From Tetraselmis striata (Eukaryota; Chlorophyta; Chlorodendrophyceae; Chlorodendrales; Chlorodendraceae), in NCBI GenBank assembly GCA_006384855.1, contig VCJN01002960.1, positions 1 to 64,000 on the forward strand: DNA of 64,000 bases. Direction: 5' to 3'. Below are positions 22,063 to 35,902 of the stretch, piece by piece; the first letter of the stretch is position 1; each line of letters starts with the position of its first letter. The notes beneath the pieces are model-generated. The model saw only the letters and a program-made list of their open reading frames with translations. It searched no databases and had not been told where the DNA came from. The position numbers and the translations under genes are program-made.

Positions 22063-22423
22063 CCGCACGGTGTTTAAAGTCGGCGATATAGCGTGCGTAC
22101 GGTGTCTTATGTACCCGTACAAGGACCACCCCTATCCCACCCCCGCATGGGCCACTAGCAGTGCACACGACGTGAACGAGAACCTCTATACCACCACCCA
22201 TGGCCCCTTATGGGCTAGGGGTGAGATATGGGCCGAGTTGTTTTGGATTTGGTGAGGCACGGGTGAAAAATCGTGCGATGCAGCCCGTGTCTCACCTTCG
22301 CCCGATAGCCGTATTTCCGCTATTTATAAAGATTATCACAGCTACCCGTCAGCACTCCATCGGCTCCCGATGCACCTATAAGGAGACGAATTGAGCCATA
22401 TGGGTCTCTATCACTAGCATATG
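22063..22423 (+). repeat. Dispersed repeat family B, plus-strand copy
   Basis: It contains CCGTACAAGGACCACCCC, GGTGAGATATGGGCCGAGT, TTTGGTGAGGCACGGGTGAA, and ends ATGGGTCTCTATCACTAGCATATG. An inverted, clearly homologous copy is at 52251-52600 and a partial one at 39395-39545. It directly follows R2. Confidence 0.8.
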
Positions 22424-23949
22424 TGTATAGTGACCTTCGGTAGGCGTAGGTAGCAGATGGGAGGCGGTGCGTCGATCACTGATCTACGGGTGGCGGTTGA
22501 CCGGCCCCCATTCAGCCTATTTATCTAATCTCGGCGCAAACATACGGGGGGAGATGGGGCACCGCGCACCGACCATCTCATGGGCCACTGCTCATGGGCC
22601 ATACCGCACCTTTAAGAGCTAGGTAAGGCCATGGGACGGTACATATGCGGCAGACGAAATAGTAAGCTGCTTGTGGCAAGGGATGCCTATGTAGGACGAG
22701 GGGGTCGAGAGCGCGGAAAATCCGGGCGGTCGGTCGGGCCCATCGGGCCGGTATCGACTGAGATTGACAGCAAACTGACCGCCAGCGGGCGTCACCCCTG
22801 CGCATGTGCCTCTACTAGTGCTCATATGATCGATTAGTAGAGTTGCCTCAGCCGCCCCCACGTACGGGAAGGGTTGAGGCCGGGGGTGTATTTCCGAAAA
22901 CGCGCGTGTTCCAAGACCGGACGGTTTCTTGAATTGGGGGCACATGGGGCACCTTCCCTGTAGCCCCCGACCTCTAGCTCATTCTTTTCTATAGCATCCC
23001 TATGAGATAGACTATGGACCTATCCTATTTCCAGGGCAGGTGGTAGTGCCCGTTCGGCTCGGGCATGCGTGAGGCCGTGAGCATCGCCCCCCTCCGCAGT
23101 AAGCCTAACGGGCACTGCCCGTCCACGGTTGCGGCCGACAAGAGACCGTTTTCGCGGACTGCTACGCAGCATACGAGTGGAATATACCGGGAAACAAGCG
23201 ATAAACACGATACATTATTCTAAAGTACAAAATAACGTACCGCGAAATGTATGTTTCACTATACCTACGATTAGGCACCCGCTGGTGCGCCGTGGCCCTC
23301 CCGATTTTCGTTTCCGCCTTGCAAGCTCCACCTCCGGCTCCCCCGCCCCCCACTACCCCCCGCCCCCCTTTCGCTAAGCCTTCCTAGCCATATAAAATGC
23401 TGGCGCTTTTTCCGTGTGTTGCAAAAAGCCTTCGCAACCTTTTGGCAGAACCAGACTCGATTGCATGCTTGAAATGCGGATAAATAACGTTTCTACCCCC
23501 GCAAAGAGGAAACAACTATTAAATAGAGAAATAATTCAGAATATAGCACGAATATAAAATGAAAAGTCCGACGTGGAGGTACAAACCAATTCTTTTTTTT
23601 GGCCCAGCAAACCGTATTTAATACTACGGTAGTACGAATCCACCGCTATCTAAGCAGTACTACAAGATCAAGCAACGCAGGCCGCTTAAAAGCGGCCCGC
23701 AGCCCGTACGAAGCGGGATGGATGAGTGTTGCGCATCCGGTTGAGAGTCGTCCGGGCCACATGTGTACGTGTGTGCAAGGGTAATGCACGGATGCGCCAT
23801 GCGTAGCTTCGGCAACGGAATGGCGGACAAATATAACGCCGTCAGATGAGGCAGCGTGCACGTTCTCGAGCCGCCACCAAGCTCATGACCCCGAGGAACT
23901 ATCTTGCGAATAAGGCTTCATGGTGCTTGAGCGGGGTGGTGCACCGAGT
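22424..23949. other. No supported gene
   Basis: Scattered short repeats only. The word AGAACCAGACTCGATTGCAT at about 23441 resembles the sequence just before R2 (21790). A 60-nt stretch at about 23535-23600 resembles 34355-34420. Confidence 0.4.
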
Positions 23950-24717
23950 GCCCCGTGATGAGAGGGGACCCGCCCGATTCACGGCCAAACATGCGACAGC
24001 GCGCACTGTGCAGCGCACCCCTTGCTCACCTCCCCCACCCTGCCGAAAACCATGCCCGTGTACTCCGACATGTCCATGATGTCTACCTCGAAGTGGGCCC
24101 TTCTCATCTGGTGGCTCTGCCGTGTTGTGCCAACCCCTATTGCATGTCGCCAAACATGGTGCGCTGAACCCGATCCATACTCGCGGCCCGGGATGTTGCA
24201 ATAGTCTACTTGACCCCGTACCGCATGGTCTTGAAATCCAACAGCGTGGGCTTCGGCAAGCTCCGGGAATCATGGCTCCCGGTCGCGACATTGAACGCCG
24301 GGAGCGAGAGCTCTGCGGCAGGCACCGTGTCCTTGAGTTCATCCTTGGGTATAGTGTCCTAGTCAAGAGGCACTACATGCTGAAACAAGTCGTCCACCTC
24401 TGCTCGGCGTATAGCAATGCCCAGATCATCAACACGGTGATCGCGAAAGGCGTCCACGGTAGCATTGTGTTGCACACGCCAGTGAGCGTCGCCAAGCGCC
24501 GGTAGGTTCGTCAGCGCTCTCTGATCTCTCTGATCTCTCTGATATGATCTCTAATGTCGTCATAGAGGTCCACATTGACGGGGTTGCGCTCTGTCGAGGG
24601 CAAAATGATCTTGCTCCCAACCACCGGGGCAATGCATGGGCTAGGCAAAAAGAAGTACCTGTACTCGTATGATGAATTACACAACGCGCCGCCATCGCTG
24701 AAAAAATCCACCGCCAT
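23950..24717 (-). pseudogene. Decayed ORF, unknown family
   Basis: On the minus strand an ATG at 24717 opens Met-Ala-Val-Asp-Phe-Phe-Ser-Asp-Gly-Gly-Ala and runs about 68 codons to a GATCTCTCT microsatellite (24520-24550), where the frame breaks. Protein-like sequence then resumes in another frame (Ala-Leu-Gly-Asp-Ala-His-Trp-Arg-Val-Gln-His-Asn, then Val-Asp-Asp-Leu-Phe-Gln-His-Val-Val-Pro) with an in-frame stop. It continues to Phe-Glu-Val-Asp-Ile-Met-Asp-Met-Ser-Glu-Tyr at about 24080 in a third frame. No introns explain this. It reads like one gene of ~250 codons broken by several indels, perhaps part of a transposon; I do not recognise the family. Confidence 0.4.
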
Positions 24718-26690
24718 CAGTAGCGCTACACGAGGTCAATAACACAAGCGTCGCTCATAAATGCGGCCCGCATCCGGTACATGTACTCGTACGGTACATT
24801 AGTCGCATTTATATACGGCTGATGCTGGCGGAATCAGTCTGTGAGTACCAATAGTTATTTAGGTGCGCGCATGATCGGTCACCGCTGGTGCGCTGATCGG
24901 CGCTGATGGTGCACCAACGGTACGCGCCTCTTCTGGTAATGCCCGGGCGGATATTATATGTGTGCGCCTGCGCACTACTAGCTAGGCGCTTAGCGTGCAA
25001 CCCAAGGGCAGCAAGCCCTAGGGTGCAGCATAAGGCCCTAGATCGATAGAAGCGCGAGTATACCGTCGAAAAATGGACACCATTTGAAATTCAAAATTTC
25101 TTGCAACTTTATTCCCGCTTAGTCTTTGATGCTTAACATGCCAGGATCCGTCTTACAGGCATGCGGCCCAGCGGCACGAACCCGCATAAGGTCCACTAGT
25201 TCAATAGTGCGTAGCTTGCAGCCCTCTGACAGACTAAGGCCAGCTGACATACTAGTATATTCTGGATTTTGGGGCCTATACTACAATCCCTTGATCTCCT
25301 GACGGTTGGGGGGGGGGGGGGTGTACATGATGGTGACTATGCCACGTTCCGGCCGTCGAGCACGCCCCACCGGTGGCCCTACCGGCGCCTCCTACTATGT
25401 GATTTGGCGCTACCCCTGCTGCATCAACCCGCCGCTCTCTCCATTCGCGCTTCCTTGGCAAAACCAGACTGAACTTTGAAATGTTTTTCGAAACCGATAC
25501 ATGATGGGGTTTCTTACATTCCAAAACCGCTTTTTAGCCGCGTGTGCTGTTGGAGCGGTACACGTTACTGCTTCACCCGCCGTCGATGCGCCCCTTCGAT
25601 GAGCAGAAATAAACGCAGCCGAATAAACTGAACCTGTCATCTTCCAGTTTCGCGGTGTTTCACACAGACCCCCCCTTCCCCCGGCCCGACCCCCACACAC
25701 CTTACTTTGTTTTCCCTCCGCCACGCTTTCACTGGACCTCTGCCAATTTTGGCTGTTGACCGTGTGAAACAGCCTATGCCATCTTATGGCAAAACCCGAC
25801 TCAACTTTGAAATCTCCTTTATGCTGCTGGCCAATATATTATTCCTGCCCGCTATTCTGTCGAGCATGGGTAAGGATATTAATCAGCAGTACCCGTACTG
25901 GAGAAGTACCGCCGGCATTTCTCATTATTCCTCCCTTATCTACAGGTGCCCGCGCGGCACTAAGAAATTCACCACTACAAAAATGCCCGTCTTTTCTAGT
26001 CCCTAGTGAGACGGATATATATCACAATGTTAGCACGAAATTTGTAAAAGTTCGCCTGGAGTCAAAGTGAAAGTCGTCAGAGTAAAAGTCTCTGTTTTCA
26101 CACTTTCTAGGTGCCGCACGGGCACCCGTGTTCGGACATGGGTTTTACCTACTGGTACTTCACCAGTGAGTAATATCGTCAGCAATATTATGCTAAATCA
26201 CAAGGGATCTCCTCCTTTGGAATCCATGTATGCAGCTTATTTGTATTACAGTAATCAGTGTACGCAGTCAGGGAGAATTACAATTAGCGATTAACTAATG
26301 ATTACATCAGCAGGGTGTTTCACCGTTGCTGCCCGTGTTTCATTGCCACACCCGTAAGGATTAAATCCCGGGTATGTTTAGACCCTGTTATTGCATTGCA
26401 CACGCAGCTGAGCGCGACACGTACCACTGCAGCAACAAATCGCCGCCATCGCCACCGCGGCCTTTAAAACTGGCATGTCGTTGGAGCTAATCAGTCCTAT
26501 TTGTGCGCATGCACCTATTCAGTGTCTACATTTCAGGGTGTCAGCCTTCACACCAACAGACAATGGCCCAATTTAATTCCGTCCGGGAAAATGTATCTTC
26601 GTCACGTTTAGAATGGCAACAACAGTGTAGTAACTGTCTCGCTATGACGCCACCTCATTGTGTCAGGCCGGCTCTGGATGAGCTCGGCGT
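24718..26690. other. No supported gene
   Basis: A G run lies at about 25309. The motif GCAAAACC(A/C)GACT(G/C)AACTTTGAAAT occurs at about 25457 and 25785 and resembles words near 21790 and 23441. The last ~200 nt are the 3' flank of the receptor phosphodiesterase gene; no clear AATAAA was found. Confidence 0.4.
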
Positions 26691-29600
26691 TTACTCGTCG
26701 CGTTTTGTTGTGAGGGGCTGCGCCTCGTCCTGCTGGGTGCTGACGTTGGTGGACGTGCTGGCGACGGGCCCCAGATTGCGCGACGACTTGTTGGTCCCGC
26801 TGACGCTGCGGCTGACCTCGATCTCGTAGTGCGCCAGGTTTGCCTCCACCTGCGCAAGAGCGCACTCAGCCCACTGGCAGCCGGCAGAGCGGCGACATCT
26901 AGTAACACCCACAACTGCTTGCAAGCTTATTGTTGATCAGTGCCAAGCCCAATGCCGGGCCGCCATCCGCTGCCGACAGGCCAACACATCGGGCGAGCGG
27001 TCACCTGCTCCAGGAGGGGTGCGCATGCGGGGAACACCTCCACCCACGCGTTGAACAGCGGCAACACGATGACTTTGAAGAACCCAACCTGCGCAGGCGC
27101 CGGCCAGCGTCAGCTCAGGGTGCCACATGAAATGCACCAGGCAACAGGGGCAGGGGGCGGCAGGCGATGGGGTGTCGGGTGACGAGGATACACACCTGAT
27201 TCTGCGGTGCGCTTGCCCTAGTAGAGTGAAGTTGGCGGCAGGGGGTGGAACACAGGCGCAGCATGCCGGTCAGCGACGGCGTTGCAGTGAGCAAGCGGCC
27301 GGATTGGCACAGCATGCCGTTACATCAGTTAATTGGGCCCACAAAAAAGCAATGATTTGGCTTTCGACATACAATCTACACATATTATTACATAGATATG
27401 TAAGTATCACATTTAATTATATATTATATATTGATACATATAATCCAGCGAAGCGTCGATTTTTCGGCGGTGAGCTTTATTGCCGTACGGGTACCTGTAT
27501 AGTGCAGCGGAACGGGCCTATAGGTGCATGACTAAAACGCTTATCTACTGGCATGTACTACTAAGTACTATAATCAACCCGCCTGTCCGCCCGCCCGCCC
27601 GCCCGCCCACCCACGGTTCTTAATTACACAGCTGTCCGATTACGATCTCACGGTTGGGAGGTACTGGTACTGGTACTCGCTACTCGCTGCTGGTAACGGG
27701 AAAAAAATGGTGCTCGCTAGTCGTCAAAAGCGCTTATCTACTGACATGTACTACTAAGTACTATAATCCGGTGGAGCCGCCGCTCGAAACGCTGCGCCAG
27801 ATGACTTCTATGCAAGCCACACGCGAGTTCCTACTAGTCGCTACTTCAAAGCGCTGGCAATGCAATTCATGGAACTGTAGGCCAGTGATATAGAACCCGT
27901 TCCTTTAAAATTTTCTGAAAAATCTACGCATCGCTGATTCAACTGTCAAGTTACTTCATATATTAATATATGTGTAGCGGTGTGTATGCATGAACAGCAT
28001 CCAGTGATCCCAACGCATGGTTAGGGTATGGCGGTGGGCGTGCGGTAGGGGCAGGCATGCGGTCTGTTGGGGCCGGAGGAAGCGTGCGCACCCTGGCAGA
28101 TCGCGGTCCATCAGCGCCGAGATGGGGCTAATGCCCGCGGCCCTCTCCAGATCACCCTGCCATCCGCGAGCCCCACAGCTCCCAGTCAGTCGTGCTCAGC
28201 CGGCAGAGCCCTGCTCCAGGGCAAACGGTGAGCGCCGGCACCGTGGTGGCCGGCGCAAGGGGATCCACCTGGGCGAAAAACTCGTCCTCCAGGCGCTTCA
28301 CCCACTCCACGTGTATGTGCATCGGGAGGGCGCAGTGCCCGATGTCCGCCACCTGGCAGCCGGCAAGCATTTCGCGGTCAGCAAAGCCGGCGGGGCGGGC
28401 ATTTAATCGGGTCCGCAGGCCGCACGAATCATGCGTGGTTTGGCAGCATTGACCGGGAGACTCCATTTCATAGTATCTGTGGTGTGTTTTGACATTTCCA
28501 GATAATCTTGAGTCTTTCATTCTTCGCGAGGGGGGTCAAAAACAACAACACGTATCGAGCTCGAAACTTGTCTGCGTTAGATGCCCAGTAAGGCCCCTCC
28601 CGAATGCACACCAGGTGCGCACCTTGAGTGCCATCTGCAGCACCAGCATGCGCTGCTCGTCGTTCATGGTGTTCCACATGGCCGGGATGCCGCGCTGCAC
28701 CAGCTCCTTGTTCCGCTGCACCTTCGTCTCAAACTTGTTGAGCAGGTCAAAGTGCTGGCTCATGTCCGTGGAGAGCACCATCTTGATCACGCTGCTGCGG
28801 AAGCGCTTGCGCTTGCTGGCCGTGCTTTTGGAGCTGCTGGGGGTGGGATTGGAGGACAGGAACGCGAGGTTGTCATCGCGGAGCAGCTTCATTGTCTCGC
28901 GCAGCGCATAGTGCTCCGCTACGGCCTGGTCGTTGAAGTCGTAGGCCATCTCCGTCTCCTGATCAATCTGGTACTGATTGTTCACCTGCGGGTGGCCTGC
29001 AAAATTGCATGCGGCGCACGCTGTCAGCAAGTGATGTCAAGGCGGCATGTGCCATGTAGGGCGGGCGGAAATGCTGGAAGCGGGGCTCCTACGCGAACCG
29101 TTAACCATTTAATCCGCGGAGCTATAGCCAGGTCGTATTATGACGATAGCATCCGCCAGCATATAGCATTCTTCAAAATTAAGAGTACAATTACTCAGAA
29201 TCCTTTCAATGTAACGACGAGGAAGAGCGCGCTGCCAGTATTACACGCCTAGAGCAGCACACGTACCTGTACAGTACTCGTTTCCATGACTGCTACCCAC
29301 TGGTACCAGTGCTAGCTACGGCGAGCTGGCACCCCATTTCTGAGAGCAAACTATGGATTCCTATTACTATAGTAAGGTCGGAACCCGTGTATTAAAAAAA
29401 TAGCCTCCATCTCCGTACCTGGTGCACTAATTACCATAACCCTGAAGCTGGCCTACGGACCAGCAGAAAACCGGTAAATAAATAAGGATTTCATTATAGT
29501 CGGCGGAATCCTGCCTACCTGTTCTTCCACAAAATAAACTCCCACCTGGAGTATTTTTCAAGAGGGTTCTAATCGAGGTTTGCACCAAAACAATACCCTT

Positions 29601-32600
29601 ACCCTCGACCCTTGAGCCGATCCTCGCCCCATGCAGCTAGGGTGGTTCTAAAAGGTTATGCGCCAGATTTCGATCAGGCGATGGTCAGGCGAACGGCTCA
29701 ATAATATACAACATGTCAGATAAACAAATATAACGGCAAAAAGAGACCAAGTCGAAATAAGCCGATGTTGTTTGGGAGCTGAAAGTCGAGCCCTCCTCCA
29801 GCCCGCTTCCAAATTGCCTGATCGGGGTGGCTTAGAAAGACAGGAGATGGCAGGGAATGGCAGGGGCCGTACCGTAGTCGTGCACCATCGCCGCAACCAT
29901 CCCCAGCAGGCCAACCTGCGGTGAGTGCGCCTTCCCGGGTGTCAGTTGCAGGTCGATGAGGTTGCTGTGGCTCAGGATGGCGAGCAGCCGGTTGGTCACA
30001 TCCGCGCCGTGGTGCTTGCAGTGATCTGCATGGGCACAGCGGCATCGTTCCATCAGGCATCCAGCCACTGGGCCACATAGCCCCCCCCCTAGTTTTGCAT
30101 CCAGAATGCAGAAGGCGGATTTAACACCTCAAGCAGGTGACCATACGGAGAAGACTCAAGGAAGGGTAATAAAATCCGAAGGATGAGTAATAAACTCCAA
30201 ACGTAATAAATAAAAGAAAAACAGAAACAACACCAAACATGACAAATATAATGTAATGTCTGTAATACTGGAATACAATACAAATACATAATAAAGACAA
30301 AATAAAACATGTTTTTAACAAACATATTTTTGACAAACATAATAAAGACAAAACAAAATAATACAGAAATTATGATAAAATCATAAGATAATGTATTGCT
30401 AAAGAATACACCACCATCACTTTTTTGGGGGGGGGAAGGGGGGGGGGGGGGGGGGGGGCTCACATTTCCCTGCGAGGTAGCCCTCCTCCACCGCTGCCGT
30501 GAATTGCATGAGGCGCTCCTTGGCTGTCGAGGACGTGAGCAGGCGCAGGGACTCGACGCCCTGCTCCACCACCACGGACAGCGGCTCCGGGTGTTCGAAA
30601 AAGTAGGAGCGCGGGGTGACGAGGTCCAGAAAAAAGTCGGCGCCGATCTGCTCCTGTACATGGACCGTCAGGCGCATCAGCCGCTGCGAGCGCGACTGCA
30701 CGGCGATAGGCGGCCGTGCGGGGCGCTCTCCCACACCGGCGCAGTCGTCCTCGCCGTCGCTGGCCTCCGCCACGCCAGGCAGCGATGCTGTCCGTGACGC
30801 TGCGCTGATGTCGAGGGTCGACACGGAGTCGGTGCGCAGGGACGAGGAGCGGCGGCCGCCTCCCCTCTGCATGTTGGTCAGCAGGAAGTTGCGGATCCCC
30901 GCGTCAACGGCGCTGAGCGATAGGCCGGCCTCCAGGTCGGGCACCTCCAGCGCGCCGCTGTGTGACACGAGCAGCGCCTCGAGCCGCGCCGCGTCTGCGG
31001 CCGAGGGGCGCCGCAGGATGCCTTGCTGGTAGCGGCGCAGAAACTCGAGCGTCTTTGCCATGGGCGAATCCAGGTCCAGGCCAGCTTTTGCCTGCACAGG
31101 GGGGCAGGCGGGAATTCCCGTTAGAGGTTGCGCTAGAGGTTAGAGGTTGTTAGGGTTGCCTCTAGCTGGGGCCTCTAATTGGTCAGGTGGGGCACCGCCA
31201 AGTGAAAGCGAGCCGCACCGCACACCATATGCAGGTGTGTGTGTGTGTGTGCGTTAGTGTGCATTCGTACGTGACGCCTTGTGGCAATGGTTGGCGCAGC
31301 CGCTCACCTGGCTCAGGAGCGCGGTCACATGCCGCTTGAGGTACTTGTTCCTTGCGAAAAGGCAGGCGCTCAGCGCGCAAAGCAGAACCACAACCACTCC
31401 GCAGGCGGCGAGCACCGGTACGAGCCACGTTCTGCTTTCGGCATGGTCAGAAGGCACCTGTCAACGCAGGCGCACAAATAGGGGGAGCGGGGAGAAGGGG
31501 GGTGTAGCGGTCTCAGCATGTGGATCTGCGGCTCTGTTTTATGTGGCCAATGTCAGTCGCGCACACAAACCCTAAAAACCCTAAAGCAATGACTGAATAT
31601 GTGACCTCAATACGCGGGGAAACGGTGTGGTGAGATGGCCAGCGACGGTGACGCCGCTTACGTAAGGGTACTGGCGTCCGTTGGCCCACACAATAACTTC
31701 GTCCTCGACGATGGTCAACTGGTACGTCCCGAGATCGATAGTCGCCACAATGGCAAGCCGCGCCTCGCTGGCTCCGCGGGGGGTGCCGTAGTTGCCAATT
31801 TCGATGTTGGTGTGGTTGAGATCCCAGTCGCCGTTGGAGAGGTAGCCGCGCGGCCCGATCGTGCCTTTAAAGACCGGGAAGAGCCCCTTCTCAAAGACGC
31901 CGGCAACGTCAGTGCCCGTCGGGATGGCCCCGGGGGCGTCCATGGCTCTGGCGGCGGCGGCAAGGCCAACCGCCGCGCTCCACACGGTGTCGTACATCTG
32001 GAACGCAAACAGCGTGCCCAGCGCCCCAAGGACAGTAGAACTCTGGTTGAATATCATCCCTGCCGCGACGCCAAAGCCTGCGGTAGATGGAGAATGTTGA
32101 GGAGGCACAGCTGAATCAGCAGTTTGGACAGCTGGGATGGCAAACTGCGATGCTTCCCCAAACACCGCGACATTCAATTGGGCACCCGGGTCAATAATTC
32201 ATTCTGGACATGACAATAGAAATACATGGGCTGTTATATAAGAATGTAAGTTCTTTCATCGAAAACAATGAATTCTTTGGCACAAAGTAGCCAGAGATTC
32301 TATGAAACAGTAATGGTACCGGGTTAGGGATTTAGCTATAGTTCTATGTATATGCAGTACCTTCTCGGGAAGGGGGGGGGGGGGGGGGGGACAATCATAC
32401 ACACCTAACCCAAATCATGGTCACTGTAGCCGCAGAATGGGACAGTAGAGTGTGAAGGCTTGCAGCAGTGGGGGGGGGGGAGCATGGGAAATGCTTACCT
32501 GGGGTGCTCGTGTTCATGGCCGACAGCGTACGGGCTGCCAACTCCTGTGAGGGCACGGCGAGGAATAACCCCTGCACAGCGAGGTGGGGGTTGGGGGTGG

Positions 32601-32602
32601 GT

Positions 32603-32635
<33 letters not shown>

Positions 32636-35600
32636 GTGAGACAGAGCCGGCAGCCCACTTGCGGGCCAGTCCATAGGGAGGGCAATGGGATTGCACACAT
32701 AGTTTGGGCACATAGTTTGGGCGGACGCACGACAATCCCGGGATCTGTCGTGATGGGAAACGAGAAGTCGGCCCCTTGCAGCCCCTCGATCAGCTTGAGG
32801 ATTTCCGGATCGCCGCCCCTCTGCGCCATATCCACAATGGGCTGCGCAGTTCGGCAGCCTTCAGCGATCCGACCCAAAGTGATGCTCAAAATGGAGGCGA
32901 TGGGGGGGGGGGGGGGAGGGAGAGGGGGCTGCCGTCGTTACCTGTATTGAGCCTCCGCCATTGATCCAGGTGTAGGAATGGTAGTCCACACCCTCGTCAT
33001 CCATGGCATGCTTCACAGTGCGCAGGCCCTCCAACACGGTCTCAGCCCATGCAAACATCACAACTATCTGCATCCCCAGCAGCACGGGACACCACCCACA
33101 CAGTCAGCCACCCCATCCCGTTGCCACCGGGGGCAGGGAAAGCCCCGCTACCGGCGCATGCACTGGTGCTGTGACGCAAGGTCGCGGTGAAGATGGCCAG
33201 CGTGGCTCGCCTTGGTGCCAGTGTTCATGAGCTGCCCTGCGGCGCGCTGAAAATCTTCCTCTGTCTGTGTCCCGAGGCTGATGGTGTCCACCTCCAACTC
33301 CAGCCCAGTTGCTGTCTGCGTAAACACCTGGGTACCAGCAGTACGAGCCCATGAGCCGCCTCGCCTCTAGAAGCACGCCCGCATTCAGCGACCTCCCTTC
33401 AATGCGGTGGAAGCGCATCACAGGTGCAGGCCTTACCTCCGCCTGCTGCGCACCAAAAAGGTCCTGCCTGTGCACAATCACGACCTGGGCGCGCCGTCCA
33501 CCATGTCAGTGGGGCAGTATAGGCGGAGGCTGTCCGGTGGCAAGCAAGGGCGCAAGGGGCACATGCCGTACCCGCGACCATCCCATGCTCTTGATGTAGT
33601 ACGCCAGCGAAATGCTCAGCTCTGCGTGGTTGGCGCTTGACCTCGCAAAGTTGGGGTACAGGTCCTGTGGCATACCCACACAAAGTGCATCAGCCACCTG
33701 GCGGCGTCAAGCACATCGCCCAGAGGCGATACTCTCCTAGGCACTCGTAGTGCTATCACCAATGCTAAGACACACGAAACAATATGAGATGCAAACACAT
33801 TATCAATTAGGTGAGTTGTTGTCATGTAGCGCTGGGCCAGTCAACAACTGCAGCACATAAAGCGGCCTGGCAGATAACAAGAGCAGCTGCACATGCGGCT
33901 GCATATGTGCTCTCAGAACTCGGCCGCCAGCTAAGAAACCATGATGCGTTGGGGGAGGGGCACACAGGGGGACGGGGGTGGGCGGGGCACATGGCGTGTC
34001 GACCGGAAGCCCCCCCCCCCCCCCCCCCACCCCCCAGTCGAGTGACGCCGGCATGCCGACAGGGATTTTCGGGGAGAAAAGCGCGCCGGTCACTGCATGC
34101 GCGCTCGCCCGGTCACGGTCCACTGGTCTTGGACAGGGTCCACTGGTCCTGCGAGTGTATGGGCGTGCACTACACCGTTGTCTCTCCGCTCTAAGCGGCG
34201 ATATGGGCGCAGCTACCGGGCAGACGAGCCCGCTCCACAGTGGGTGCTTGCGACCACCTGACGACAATATAGCTGTTACCATAATCACTCTCTGGGTTCG
34301 CAGTATATCATCGCTCTTAAACCCGGCGAACAGGAAAACGTTTTAACCGGAAAAATTTCAGAATACACCACGAATGCTCAACGGAGAGTCCGACTTGTTG
34401 GTGCGAAACAATTCATTTTTCAAACCCCGAACCGAATTGAATGTTGTAGTGTTATACGGAATCGATGGAATTTGAGATGATGACAACGCGTGTTTAGTTC
34501 GCCCCCGGGAAATGACTGGCAACAGTGTGTCATTTATCAACACTAATCATAGAAAAGTGTGCAGCGCCACTGCCGGTATCTACGGGCTGAATCACCTGTT
34601 GGACCGTATTACACTTGCATACGATCGTGACGGATACGGCATGTGAGAAAAAGGCAAACACTACGGCAATGCAGCGGGAACATCTTTAAAATCTCATTCT
34701 AGATGTTTCACAAGCCCGCAGCATTCCCGTACGTTTCTATATTTATCCGTGACCATTATGCGCAGGTGAAGTACGGAGCGGTTTGCGAATGGAAAGCGCA
34801 ACGAATCGCCGGGAGCGTTAGCCCGCACTAACACCTGGAGTACAAATGTTCAGGCGTCTTATGCGTCAAGCCCGTTGCCACATTACGGTGCGGGCGTCCC
34901 CACAGGGGTTGTGGTCGGGCTGCATATCCTGATACAATTACGCACCCGAGTATTTCCGACTGCCTGCCGGTTGGCCAGAATGAATGAGCGGTTCCTTGAA
35001 CACTGCCCTGCATGTGGCGGAAGTGAATCTGAGACTATCGAACATATGTTGGCGGAGTGCCCGCGGTGGGGGTATCACCGTCATAGCTTTCGGTTGTTAG
35101 TTCCGGAGTTCAGGGATTTTATTAGTAGTCAGGTTATTGCGTCAACGCCGGAGGACTTAACTGCCTTTATTTTGGGCGGGGTCCCCCCATCCCTTCACGT
35201 CGCCCTGGATTTTACTGGGAATGGGAATTTTTCCAGTTATGGCGTCGGGCCCTCCCTCACATTGCCTTCTTTGTTGCACACGTATCGCACTCCCGAAATG
35301 CTTTGCTCCGCGGGTTGGGGCCTGCCCCAACTCGCATTACTCGAATGGGCCGACGCCCAAACGGGTAGGGCGGACCTTTCGTGGTCAGTGCCGGGTATTT
35401 TGATGGCAGTGTTTTAGACGGTGATCCAACAGTGTTGGAAATTCCGTCACTGGCCTCCAATTAGTCTTGCAGAATGCTTCGGCAATTTGCTTGATGACTA
35501 TGACGGAGCGTCGCCTACCCAGGGCTTTCCGTAACTTGATCGTTGCCTAAAGGGCCGTCGTAGAGACGCTATATGGGTTTCAATATTGCCAGCCCTGACC

Positions 35601-35870
35601 CGGGGGCGAAAAAAACTGTAGGCTATGCCACAGCCTCTGGCGAGATACATTCCCGATATATACAGGATATCCCGATATAGTAGTAGGATGCATAGTTTTA
35701 TCCACCCGTCGGCCTCTGATGCTGGCCGGACTGGCCGTCGGCTGCCCCCGCCGCGACGCGCATCTCTCGTCACGTCAAACTAGTGTTAGCACTTACAGCC
35801 CCCCTGATAACGGCCCGGTAATTAGCTTGATAATATTAGCGACTAAGATGCGTTCCCATACAACGGTGTT

Positions 35871-35902
<32 letters not shown>

